Shown here one piece after another: positions 22,870-34,100 of a stretch of 64,000 nucleotides of DNA (positions are counted from its first letter, which is position 1; each line of letters begins with the position of its first letter). The DNA is from Isoetes taiwanensis (lineage: Eukaryota > Streptophyta > Lycopodiopsida > Isoetales > Isoetaceae), in assembly GCA_021234155.1 (NCBI GenBank), contig JAJEKV010000017.1:7167253-7231252 (forward strand), in the 5' to 3' direction. The translations under genes and the position numbers were made by a program. The notes under the pieces were generated by a model. It made no database searches, was not told where the DNA came from, and saw nothing but the letters and a program-made list of their open reading frames with translations.

Positions 22870-24480
22870 CCAAAGATTGGCACAGGCTTCTGTCTACTAC
22901 TTATAATGTTTGGCAGAAACTCTAAAAGTGAGGTTAATGGAATACGGGCATATGGATGTTGACATTGATTTGGCATTTGATGCGGATGCACCATGTACAG
23001 GCTTCCCTTTCTAACATGAAAGCTCAACCTATAGATCAGGCTGACACATTAGGCTATGACCCTACAACAATTTGGCCATTCGAAGTTGAAAATCAAAACA
23101 TTTGGTAAGTTTGCAAACATGATGGTCAATTTGTAAAAGTTGACATTCGTATGGCACAATAAGTATGGAGCACACATTTATTGGACAACATTTGATCTTG
23201 ATCGTCATAAGGTACTTTGATATTTGAAGATTTTCCCAATGGAGCACCATGTTTGCCACATCACGTATTGTTGGCTTTGATTTTGTGAGAATTTTTTCAT
23301 GCATAATATGTGCCCACTTGCATAACTCTTGGACATGTCTTTATGTTTACGATAAATGAGTGTATCCCTTTAAGTTTTTTCCCTAGGGTATCTCAAGCTC
23401 GAAATGACGTAAATAAGACCTAATGTAGACTTGAACATTTGGTAAGATCATTGGACTATATTGGTGAGGCATTTTTGGGACACCAAGGTTGCACTAGAAT
23501 GCTGGATATTGAGCACTGCAGTTGTATTTATTGATGGACCATTACATGAGGACACGTACCATGATATGGTATATAATGCCAATATTTGAAACGTGAGAAG
23601 GTATGAATTTGTTCCCATATAGTGAAGAAAAATTGCTTCATTTCTATTATTGACTTTCATGCATGCACCTTTTCATAATATAAGGCATTGTTGCCACTTG
23701 TCCTTATCAAGTAAATTTCACTTGCATGTTTAAGTTTCATAGGCATGATTTGACGTCAAATAGAATGGTGGAGCTACGCTTGCTAAATTTTGGCATGTGA
23801 CAATGTCACTTTCCCTTGAGGACCTAGGAGAGGCACGGTGAAAAGGTAAACTTGAATCTTTTTAATTTCTTACCACTAGTCTTGAACTCCAACAGTTAGC
23901 ATCAAAATGGAGTGGGTATCTCCTAACTTTTCGGTGCCATTAAAGCCAATTGTATCATGCTTTAATGTATTTGGCTCATTTTAAGAAATTTTCGCCTTAT
24001 TCACACACTTTAATATCCGTCATTTTGCTCTGCCGTGAGTTTTCTTACACTGTAGAACGTGTAAACCGGATCCCCTAAGCTATGTTTAGGATTCTTAGGT
24101 TTTCATAAAGTCTTAAGCGATGGTGCACAGCGGCTTACAGTTCATCAAAAATTATCTTAAGCTCAAAGTCGGAGCATGCTGCAACAGAGTACTATGTACC
24201 TCGGTAAGATTTCTGAAATCCTAATGCACTCATTCTCATAATATCACGGATTTGATAGCCATGTCAGCTAATGCACGGGAAGATAAAGATATCCTTTATG
24301 GATTTCCATGGAAAAAAGTTAAAGCTTTGTGCATTAATCCTAAGCGATGGCATCATAATGCTTTAAACAGTATGAATAACAGTGAGCGAGCGGGAAGATT
24401 GTTTTGCCGCATCCTTTGCCTGCATAAATGATGGTGAAGGTTATGTATGTTTGTTTAACCACCAGTGTGATATGCACAGT
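22870..24480. other. Non-coding stretch inside the retrotransposon, nothing recognised
   Basis: AT-rich sequence without conserved domains, LTR ends or clear repeats. It may belong to the inserted DNA that carries the exon-like pieces that follow. Confidence 0.4.
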
Positions 24481-24499
24481 TAACAGCTTGTTGCCATGG

Positions 24500-25755
24500 A
24501 AAAGTGATGTTGCAGCAATAGTCTTGTTGAGAGATGAGACCTGGAAATTGATTGACATGCTACAAGTGTGCAAGGATCAGAAAGCCTCTCTTCAGGCAGA
24601 GCAAGAGCGCCTTGGCAAGCAACCATAATGAAGGAGTTGCCTACAGAAAAAATCAATACTGGAAGAATGGCCAAGTAGACACTGATTGACATATTGGCAT
24701 CCAAGGAAACGAGTCTTGGAGAAGCGTCTTCAATCAAATTTTGAGGCCTGTTAACTGGCTCTTATGGTAATACTAGCAGAACGTTCAATATTGGAGCTGG
24801 CAATAGCACAATCAATCACTGACGACCTTCAAGAACTCGGGAGGACGTTCATCTAATCAGGTTTTTCATTTGAATAGAATATTTAACAAAACAAGGAAGG
24901 AGTAATACTATTATCTGCATGTTCTGGGGGATTGATCTTTTCTTTCTTTATCATTAGCCATAAATATAGCAGACTATGTTTTGCTGGTATTTATGTGCAT
25001 AGAGTTGTGTTCATTGTGTATGAAACCATTATGATAGGTCTCAGGGTAAGTGGCCTCTTGCTGGACCAGCAAATGATATCAGGTTTGATAACTTTTACTC
25101 TATACCATGTGGGGTTTAGAGCCTGCCACGTTTCCCATACCGCGCTTGCTTTGGTGTTCTCCAAACTTAAGGTAAAGGGGTTTGACCTCTAAAATCCGTT
25201 CAGAGATTCAGCCAGTTAACGGTAAGATTTTATAAAGCTTTGTAGAAGGCTTTTACGAATCATTATTTGAGCAAGCTGAATTATGTGATATTGAGCAGAC
25301 TGCTCAAAAAAGGAAAAATCAGCAAAAGGAAGTGGTTCTTACCTTATCTTATTTACTGTTTTTTCAATTTCTTCTGGTTATTACTTGACATATTTGTTGT
25401 ATATGGTTGAAGGGCGATAAGCCATGAGATTCTTTTGCTTACCTGCTAGTAGCTTAGCATTTTACCCTTTAAAGGCTAACTTGCTCTGGTTCTACTGCAG
25501 GTAACCGGGATCTCATCTACTTACTCTCAAGTATTGATAGCATGAAGCACTCGGAGGGGTGTCAACTGCAAATACTCTTGGATCAGTAATGTTTTAGCGG
25601 TTAGAAAGGATATGAAATTTCTTGAACAAAAAGTCATCTTTAAACTATTCAGGTTCTATCTCTACCCTGATTTTGATTGCAGCAAATGCAATATAAAGCA
25701 AATCGCTGAACTCATTGAGGCAAAATTTCTGTCCACTTTGGCTGAGGAAAATTAG
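24500..25755 (+). pseudogene. Exon-like pieces of an unidentified coiled-coil gene
   Basis: Protein-like frames follow each other on the + strand. They are DETWKLIDMLQVCKDQKASL with QAEQERLGKQ (24530-24628); SILELAIAQSITDDLQELGR (about 24788-24850); FYESLFEQAELCDIEQTAQK (25238-25310); NRDLIYLLSSIDSMKHSEGC (25502-25588, after a CTGCAG acceptor); and KQIAELIEAKFLSTLAEEN with a stop at 25755. Composition suggests a coiled-coil protein. Stops between pieces and the missing 5' part argue for a captured or decayed fragment. I do not recognise the family. Confidence 0.45.
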
Positions 25756-26334
25756 AATTTTTTCATTACATAAATACGCATGTCTGTATTTCTAAGGCCT
25801 GAAAATCTTATTGATCTATGCTTTATAACAGTGTATTGAAAACAATTTTCTGGGATAAGGATTATATTAATGGAAAAACATCTTTTGAAAGCTGGTTTCA
25901 TATTTTTGCAAAAAGCTTGAAGTATATTTGGGGATCAGGATCTTTTCTACTTGTCCATTATGCTCATAAGTATATGGTGCATTGTTTTTCTTGAAATAAT
26001 CAGTAGGGGCATCATCATCACTCTTTGTAAACAATGATTTATAGCTTGAGGTGATTATATTTGCTGGACTTTATATTCTGCTATCACTATGCATGCTGAC
26101 TTATTGTCTGGTCAAAATCAATTAGAAAAGCACTCGTGCATTGCATAAGGTCATCATGAAATAAACTGGTCTGTTGTACATGCTTTCTGAAATACAAACT
26201 CTCAACATCTATTAGATTATGGAGCCCGGGAGCATACTAAGCATTAAGGTTTTTGATTGAAATCACTGGAAAAAAGCATGTACATGACTTTGTAACATCT
26301 TTAGGATGGCACTTCTGTTTATGTGGATCTGACA
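25756..26334. other. Non-coding stretch, nothing recognised
   Basis: AT-rich spacer between the exon-like pieces and copy 2 of the 560-bp repeat. Confidence 0.4.
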
Positions 26335-26457
26335 AGGTAGCCAACCAGGGTCGAAAAGCTAGCCTCCACCACGTTGACTCGATTCCCCGAAGAAGTCCGC
26401 CATGGGCCAAATCCCCAGCACAGTAGAGCTGCTCAGCATATTCGACATTGCCAACAG

Positions 26458-26685
26458 CATACCAGTCTGATGATCCAGAAACTCTCTTTTCGAGTGCCTA
26501 CATCAAAGGTCTATTGAGGATTTCAAGATGGGCTACGACTACTGAACCACATCAACGATGGCGGGATCTCGCCGAGAAGCGCCCAAGCCGAGGAGGCCAA
26601 GATCTGCACCATTCATGCCAAGAGGATGACCATTATGCTCAAGAGCATGAACCTAGCGCGAAGGATTAGAAAAGATGAAATTTAG
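26458..26685 (+). pseudogene. Histone H3-like fragment, copy 2
   Basis: Same fragment as at 22355-22657, ending in the same LARRIRKDEI frame with a stop at 26683-26685. It has an additional one-base loss near 26575 (CGCCGAGAAGCGCCC against CGCCAGGAAGCGGCC), so it is broken once more than copy 1. Confidence 0.6.
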
Positions 26686-26780
26686 GAATCTTTGAATAAA
26701 ATTCTGAACTTGTATGTATATATATATATATGTTCCTACAATTAATGGTTGTATGTATATATATGGAGTCAAAGTCAACT

Positions 26781-26845
26781 CGGGTTGCATCGCGCAAAAC
26801 CCCTCTGCGTCACGAACGCAGACCTCATTTGCGCGACGCGACCCG
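26781..26845. repeat. Conserved stem-loop, copy 2
   Basis: Identical to copy 1 over the stem arms and loop, inside the second 560-bp repeat. Confidence 0.75.
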
Positions 26846-26861
26846 GTTTGCCCATATATAG

Positions 26862-26919
<58 letters not shown>

Positions 26920-26920
<1 letters not shown>

Positions 26921-28290
26921 AGTCTTTGTACTATGTAGGGCCTGTACGAGTTAGGGACTGTACAAATCGAACTAGAAGCCAAATACAGAGATATATCTCT
27001 TAGATTATCTCCAAACATTTTTTTTTTTTAATGGAGCAATGGGTTGTCCGTATCCAGATGAGAAACAAATAAAATTTCTTCTCCAATTTTGTCATCGCTA
27101 TCCTTATGCAAGGGGGAAATATTAATCTAAGCATCTATAGAAGGCCTTTGATTAAAGGCTTACAACTTTGAGATGCCACATTCATTGCAGGTGGATAAAG
27201 TTGGCTCACAATTTGGTCCTGGAGCTTGTGGAAGATGAACCGAAAAAATATTTCTTTTGAGATGTCGATATTGCAAGTTTGGCAGTTCTTATATTTTTCG
27301 AAAGCATATTCTTTTGTTGCGTTCTACATATGAAACAATCTTAAGAATAATATGCATGTTTGTGCATAATGAAATGGAAAGTCTATGATGTACGTTACAA
27401 AGTTGTATGCAAATGGAAGATTGAGATGTTTGTAACTCACTCCTTTGGAGGTTCCTAAATTTACACAACGTTTGTCTACACATAGCACATATACATTTTC
27501 TGTGCATACGAGCATTATTGGTTATGGCTCTCTCGGTATTGTGTCTGACTAAGGCGGTGTTTTCGGTATTGTGTCTGACTAAGGCGGTGTTTTTGCAGGC
27601 AGTCAAACCACAAATGTGCCTTGAAAGTTATAACCTATTTGAATTGGCAAGTTAATGTTAACTGATTCTCATCATATTGTATTGATTCATCCACTTATCC
27701 ATGAGTAGTGATGAGAGCATAGCTAGGGCACCAAACCTACATGCAGCTGGAAATGGATCTCCAATGGATGGGCAAATGTTTCTGCTAAAGAGGTATGTAA
27801 CAGCAAAAAAAAGTTCCACGCGCATTGAGTAGTTTGCATGTAGGCGATGCTTAGGATAAGGATATGTTTTAATGGTTAAGACTTGAAATATAAATCGGCC
27901 TTAAAGCCCTACGTTGTTTGTTGCAGAATGGCTTGGGTTACCTAGGTGCACAAACCATAGTAGATTGCCTTACGGGCATTCTAAATAATAGGTAATGGGT
28001 ATAGGCATTAAAGACATTCCCTAAAAGAGTAATTTAATTTTTAATTGGTTTTCTATGGTTTAAATACTATGGAGTGAAAGTGTGAGCACCCGATAAGTGG
28101 GTGGCTCACTAACAGTGATTTAGGGAACCTGATGTGCGTTCCCGATTTGACAGACAGGTTCTACTGGCACCTCTGTCAGCGCCAATCTAACACAGTGAGG
28201 TGGAGTTGCAAAAAAAATGCGCACAAAAGACCTCTGCATTGTGCGCTCCTTCTCCCCACATCCTCCGCCTCTTTCTGCAATAAATTCCTC
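26920..28290. other. Spacer that begins with the 'CAAGTCTTTGTACTATG' block
   Basis: 26920-26998 (CAAGTCTTTGTACTATGTAG to GAGATATATCTCTTAGATT) is nearly the same as 30483-30553. There the identical block leads directly into the AGATTC array; here it leads into unrelated sequence. The rest up to 28290 is AT-rich, with a tandem pair TATTGTGTCTGACTAAGGCG at 27536-27590, and no recognised gene. Confidence 0.55.
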
Positions 28291-28870
28291 TATTCTGCAA
28301 GTGGGCTGCCAAGGAATCCGGCCACTGTGTTCCAGTCGAATGCTATGGCCCCAGATCCAAGCCCATCTGTGCCCAAACCCAACTGTTGTCCTAGCACTGA
28401 TCCTTTTGAGATGTAGCACACCCATGAAAAGCACGATAGCATGGCAATGAAATAGCCAGGATGGACTTGGTATGCAAAAATTCCTACAAATGCAAGGAAA
28501 AACATTTGCATTCTTGTCAATCCTCTCTTGTGTCTCGTCTCGTGCTCATGAAGTGTCCTGCAAAACACCACCAAAAAAATTAAATCTAATGATTTTGGAA
28601 CTGTGAAACTGTAAGGTTGGTCGATTTGATCTTCTAGTCAGAATTAAATCGATACATTAAAATATATTCCAAGGGCCACCTGTGGGCCATAGGCCTCTTC
28701 ATTACTACGGCCTAATCTATAAACTAATCATGACCATTCAGCTAATTTGGATCGTTGTATTTAGATTCTTACCGGAATAATGAAGCCTGTACCAAGTTCG
28801 AGGGCCACCACATTTGAGCAGGCTCAATCAAGAATTTTCGAAACATTCCAGCAAATTCAAAACCTAATAT
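28291..28870 (-). pseudogene. Oligopeptide transporter (OPT family) fragment, two exons
   Basis: The exon at 28773-28870 encodes [20 protein letters not shown], then [12 protein letters not shown]. It joins in phase to an exon ending at 28557, which encodes LHEHETRHKRGLTRMQMFFL, then FAYQVHPGYFIAML and GLGSGAIAFDWNTVAGFLGS. These are hallmark blocks of plant OPT proton-coupled peptide/metal-chelate transporters. Coding stops at GSPLAE, where the family continues with further membrane helices, and earlier exons are absent. It is therefore a truncated genomic fragment with its intron, lying inside the LTR element. DNA-level capture is more likely than retrocopying. Confidence 0.75.
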
Positions 28871-30290
28871 CTGCACCCAATTTCTCATTCAATGCAAGCT
28901 CAAACTAAGCCAGGAAAGCAGAAAAATTTACATTACAGGCCTGAATAGAAATGGAGATGATCAAGCCAATAAAGAAAGGAATTTCTCTTTGTAGAAAGCT
29001 TTTAAAATTGTGACAATATGTACAAAAGGTATCAGAGAGACTACAGAATTTGAAGCTTATAAAGACTACACTGTTGGGAATTGAAGAAATTTCACCTGCA
29101 GAAGAAATTATAGGTTATGAGATGAACGGAAAAGACGGCTTAAAAAAGGGGATTCCTTAAAAGACTGAAGCCAATGGAAGAAACAGATTGATTCCTTAAA
29201 AGACTAGGGCAATAGATCCGGTTTGAATAAAATAGTTCTGGGAAGATCTGAGCAACGATTTCTCAACAAAACAGAAAGAGCTTCTTCACACATCCGCCAA
29301 GCCGCCTCTTAGCAATCGCATGCCTCTTACCTGCAAAGGCAACTAATGGATAGAGGCGCAGATGTAGAGCGCCAGGATCAGAGCGCTCCGGTCGGGCCTA
29401 GGCTCGCCAACTAAAACTCGGTGTAGATTTGGGGAAACTTCCTGATTAGGTCCTAAAACCTTACCCTGCAATTTTCAGGTAGAACAAAGCACAATTCCGG
29501 AACTACGATCTCGCTTTCGTTGTGTTTATATGCAAGGCCAGCTTGCTCTAATCTTCTTCTCAGCACTCCAAAGATCTGAGGCAACGATTTCTGATCAAGC
29601 CGTGATGATCAGACTAAGCTCCGGATTCTATCCACGGAATTGCGCTGTTGCTTTGTCTCTGCTTCCTCTACTACGTCTAGCAAAAACAAAGCTAATTTCA
29701 CTAAAAACGAGAAGATTACTTACCTGAAACGGGCCGAAACGATGAACTTACGGCTTGCGCCTGCCTACTCCTAAAATCCAGCAAAAATCCAGTGCCAAGC
29801 AGAAGCTAAGCGCCAGCAGAAGATTGAAGCTCAGGCAAAAAGCAGCACCATCACCAAGCTCCAAGCATGCAGTGTCAAGCGCCAAGCAGAGCGCCCTCGC
29901 CGGTAGAGACGCAGAGAAAGAGGCAAGAAAAATTAATTAGGACGATTTGAAGAATTTGTAACACCGCACGCGGGAAATGTCATCGATCCTCTCATTTCGA
30001 GGGGAAATGTTTAGGCTGCTGCCGGAGAGAAAAGGGCCAATTTGCCCCCGCAATTAATTGGATTTAATTATGCCTTCGCCACGTCATAGCTTTTAGCCAC
30101 CTATTCAGGTGCATTTAATTGCAATGGCTTTGCCCATTAATATTTTTTTTTTCTTTAATTATTTATGCAGGTCACCTCACGATGCCACCTCAAAATTATA
30201 TTAATAAATACTTAATTGCTTATGCCACCTCGCCCTCCAAATTAATTATGGTGCAATTTCTTTGCACCTTCCTTAAGTGTAAAATCAACG
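28871..30290. other. Non-coding stretch, nothing firm
   Basis: A possible hydrophobic frame on the - strand near 28930-29020 (PFFIGLIISISIQACN) might be a further OPT exon, but I cannot connect it. At 29755-29940 a Lys/Ser-rich + frame looks like low-complexity sequence. The rest is AT-rich. Confidence 0.35.
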
Positions 30291-30299
30291 GCGAAGATT

Positions 30300-30553
30300 T
30301 ATCTTCCCCCGTATCCGACGGTCTACGCATGTGGTGCATGCCCCATGTATGCCCATAGATGCCCCCATGAAGATCCAATGGCCATAAGTTCACCACCTCA
30401 CCTTCTTTCAAACAAACGGACAAGATCGATTTGAATATATAGATATCTATTCCATGGGGGCATCCAATATAATTTTATATATATACAAGTCTTTGTACTA
30501 TGTAGGGCCTGTACAAATCCAACTAAAAGCCAAATATAGAGATATATCTCTTA
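30300..30553. repeat. 'GTGGTGCATGCCCC' family repeat, copy 1
   Basis: Contains ATGTGGTGCATGCCCCATG, then GATCGATTTGAATATATAGA, CCATGGGGGCATCCAATA and a TTTTATATATAT end. Related copies lie at about 33920-34087 and 39195-39400. Probably the ends of a repeated non-autonomous element. Confidence 0.6.
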
Positions 30554-30848
30554 GATTCTACTGGATTCTCAAAGATTCTCTTCAGATTTTTCCATTATTC
30601 CTTAAGATCTTGAGATCCCAAGATTTCTCTAGATTCTTGAAGTGTCTATGTAGATCCTCCTATATTCTTCAAGAATCCATCAAGATTCCCCTTGATTCTC
30701 AAAGATTCTCTTGTGATTCCTATAGCTTCTCCAAGATTCTGTTGAGATTCTTCTAGAATCTCAAAGATTCTATAAAGATTCCCGTAGATTCCCATAAATT
30801 ACTGTAGATTCCATAAAATTCTAAGATTCCAAGAAGATTCTTAGAATT
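30551..30848 (+). repeat. AGATTC minisatellite, short array
   Basis: About 300 bp in which AGATTC or a one-base variant recurs roughly every 12 bases, strongly strand-biased. It ends with TTCTAAGATTCCAAGAAGAT, a boundary shared with the long array. Confidence 0.85.
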
Positions 30849-31190
30849 CGATCACATTGACTCCAACTGCGACAGAATGACGCCAAAGCATCATTCATTG
30901 GAAAGCACTCGACGAGAGGAATTCAAAATGTGGGCCCACCTTCGGCCGACCCCTCTGCTGCAAGTTACGGGCGTTTGAAGGCCGTTACGAAAAAGGAAGC
31001 TTCCTAGAAAGTGCATTTGTAAAATGCTTTTGCCACCGCATTACTTTTTTATTTATGGCGGTGCCACCTCACCTCCTTTAATATAAAAATTCAATTTAAT
31101 TAAAAAAAAAATAATGGTTAGGATTTTTCCTTCCCTTTTGGTCTAACGACTAAAGATTAGCAACACCAAATCCACCCTATGAAACATTGT
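30849..31190. repeat. Unique tail following the short array (tail copy 1)
   Basis: Starts near TCGATCACATTGACTCCAAC and includes CTCGACGAGAGGAATTC and CTGCAAGTTACGGGCG. It is clearly related to 33531-33860, so array plus tail forms a unit present twice in a row. Confidence 0.7.
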
Positions 31191-31219
31191 GTGAAGCCGA
31201 TCCCCAAAACATACCAAAG

Positions 31220-33530
31220 GTGAAAGATTCCCCTAGATTTTTAAGATTCTCTGAGAGATTTTCTAGATTTCCAAAACTATTAGAAGATTCGCATACATTC
31301 CTCAAGATTCTATGTAGATTCCTAGATTCATTCAATTTTAATAAAGATTTCCCTATATTCCCTATATTATCGAAGATTTTAAAAAAGATTCCCTTGGATT
31401 CCCTAAATTCTCAAAGAATTTTCTTAGATTCCCATAGATTCTATTGAGATTGCCCTAGATTCCCAAAGATTGTCTCAAGATTCACCTAGACTCCCGAGGA
31501 TTCTCGTGAGATTCTCTTGGATTCCTTTAGATTCTATGAAGATTCCTTTAAGTTCTATAAGATTTCATCAAGATTCCCCTGCATTCTTAAAGATTCCTTT
31601 TAGATCATATAAAGATTCCTTTAGATTCCATCAAGATTCCCTTAGATTCTTCTAGATTATCCTAGATTCCCAAGGATTCTTCCAAGATTCATATGGACTT
31701 CCCAAGATTCTATCATTCTCTTAGATTCTCTAAGGTTCTATCAATATTCCCTGGATTCTCAAATATTCTAAGAAGATTCTCTAGATTCCCATAAATTCTC
31801 TCGAGATTCCAAAAGATGCCTCAAGATTCCCCACGATTCTATGTAGATTCTCTTGGATTCCCTTGGCTTATATAAAGAGTCCTTTAGGTTCTCCATGATT
31901 TCATCAAGATTCTCCTAGATTCCTAAAGATTTTATGAGGATTCCTTTAGATCATAGAAAGATTCTCTAGGTTCTCCAAGATTCCATGAAGATTCTCCTAG
32001 ATTCTCTCAAGATTCACATAGTTTTCTCAAGAATCTAAGTATAGTTTTCTAGATTCTCTAAGATTCCATCAAGATTCCCTAAATTATCAAATATTTCTAT
32101 GAAGATTCCCTCAGTTCCCATAAATTCTCTCGAGATTCCCCTACATTCCTAAAGATGCCTCAAGATTCACCCAGATTCCCCATGGTTTTATGTAGATTAT
32201 CTTGGATTCCCATAGATTCTATAAAGATTCCTCTAGATTCTCTGCAATTTCATCAAGATTCCCAAAGATTTCCAAAGATTTTATGAAGATTCTTTTAGAT
32301 TCCCTTAGATTCTATCAAGATTCCTTTAGGTTCTCCAAGATTTCATCAAGATTCCCAGGGATTCCCCTCGATTATTGAAGATTTTATGAAGATTCCTTTA
32401 GATCATATGTAGATTCCCTTATGGTCTCCAAGATTCCATCAAGATTCCCCTAGAATCTCAAAGATCCCATCAAGATTCCTAAATATTCTCTCAAGATTCA
32501 CAAAATTCTTCAAGATTCTATGTAGATTCTCCTAGATTCTCTGAGATCTTAAGAAGATTCCCCTAGATTCTCAGATATTCTATGAAGATTCCCCTCGATA
32601 TCCTTACATCCTCTCGAAATTCCCCTAGATTCCTAGAGATTGCCCGGAGATTCACCTAGATTTTCCATGATTCTTTGTGTAGTCTCTTGATTCCTTCGAT
32701 TCTATGAAGATTCCTATAGTTTCTCAAAGATTTCATCAAGATTCCCCTAGATTCCTTAAAGATATTATTGAGATTTCTTTAGATACTATGAAGATTGAGA
32801 TTCCATCAAGATTCCTATAGAGTCTAAGAGATTCCATCAAGATTCCCCTAGATTTTTAAAGATTCTATGTAGATTCTCCTAGATTCTCTAAGATCCTATC
32901 AAGATTTATCTAGATTCTCAAATATTCTATGAAGATTCCCTAGGTTTCCATAAATTCTCTCGAGATTCCCATAGATCCTCAAAATTTGTCCCAAGATTCA
33001 CCTAGATTCTCCACAATTCTATGTAGATTCCCTTGGATCCTATGAAGACTTCCTTGGGTTCTCCAAGATTTCATCAAGATTCCCCTAGATTCTTAAAGAT
33101 TCCATCGAGATTCCCTACATTCTGAACTATTCTCTCAAGATTCATATAGATTCCCCAAGATTCTATCTAGATTTTCCTAGATTCTCTAAGATGCTATGAA
33201 GATTCCCCTAGATCCCCATAGATCCTCTTGAGGATCCCATAGTCCCTAAGATTCTCTTGAGATTCCCTAAATTCCCAAAGACTATTCCAAGCTTCCTCTA
33301 CATTCCCCAATATTCTATGTAGATTCTCTTAGCTTCCCTGAGATATTATGAGGATACCCCTAGATTCCCAAAGATTCTTCCAAGAATCCTAAAGATTCTC
33401 TTGAGATTCTTCAGATTCCCTAAGGTTCTGTTGAGATTACTCTAGATTCATAAAGATCCCATGAAGATTCCCCTAGATTCCCTTAAATTACCATAGATTT
33501 CGTAAAGTTCTAAGATTCTAAGAAGATTCT
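31220..33530 (+). repeat. AGATTC minisatellite, long array (2.3 kb)
   Basis: AGATTC with a short variable spacer (AAGATTCCCCTAGATTCTCA pattern) recurs about every 11-13 bases for 2.3 kb. The plus strand is rich in pyrimidine runs after each AGATTC, so the array is highly asymmetric. Because 12 is a multiple of three, it opens frames of a DSLR/KIPL/RFPS type that I regard as by-products. There are no spacers of constant length and no CRISPR character. Confidence 0.9.
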
Positions 33531-34100
33531 TAGAATCTGATCATGTTAGCTCCAATTGCAACAGAATAGTGCCAAAGCACCAGTCGTTGAAAAGCTCTCG
33601 ATGAGAGGAATCCAATGGCGTAGGTCCCACCTTCATCCGACCTCTGTACTGCAAGTTACGTGCCTTTGAATGCGATTAAAAAAAAGAAGCTTCTTGGAAG
33701 GTGCATTCATAAATGCTTTTTAACTTTTTATTAATGAGAGTACCACCTCACCTCTTTAAGAAAAAAAATATCAATTTAATATAAAACGTTAAGGGTTAGG
33801 ATTTATCCTCACCATTTGATCTAACGGTCACAATCTGCTGCACCAAATCCACTTTTTGGCACCTTCCTTGCACATTCCTCACAAAATTTAAGGGCTAGGA
33901 TTTCTTCTCCCCTTTTGATCCAATGGCTTGGGGATGTGGTGCATGCCCCCATGCATGTCCAGGCATGCCCCCATGCAGATCCAATGGCTATATGTTCACC
34001 ACCTCGCCTATTTTCAAACGAACGGCCTAGATCGATTTGAATATATAGATATCTATTCCATGGGGCATCCAAAGTAATTTTATATATATTATGATAATGA
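33531..34100. repeat. Tail copy 2 and 'GTGGTGCATGCCCC' repeat copy 2
   Basis: 33531-33860 repeats tail copy 1 (CTCGATGAGAGGAATCC, CTGCAAGTTACGTGCC). 33920-34087 repeats the GGTGCATGCCCCCATG to CCATGGGGCATCCAAAG block and ends in TATATATAT. Confidence 0.7.

Larger units (their letters stand above)
26335..26925. repeat. ~560-bp repeat, copy 2, with long (TA)n tract
   Basis: Direct copy of 22304-22866, with the terminal TA microsatellite expanded to nearly 60 bases (about 26863-26919). Confidence 0.7.

Noticed and set aside
22304-26925. The two 560-bp repeats as LTRs of a second retrotransposon
   Set aside because: No TG..CA ends, no primer site after copy 1, no purine tract before copy 2 and no target duplication.
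22625-27018. Ile/Tyr-rich frames (YIYIYI) on both strands
   Set aside because: Translation of TA microsatellites.
31187-31655. Open frames of KIPL/RFPS/DSLR type over the AGATTC array
   Set aside because: They follow automatically from a ~12-base period without stops; no independent protein signal.
30551-33530. CRISPR-like array
   Set aside because: The repeat core is six bases with irregular spacers, in plant nuclear DNA; no constant repeat or unique spacers.
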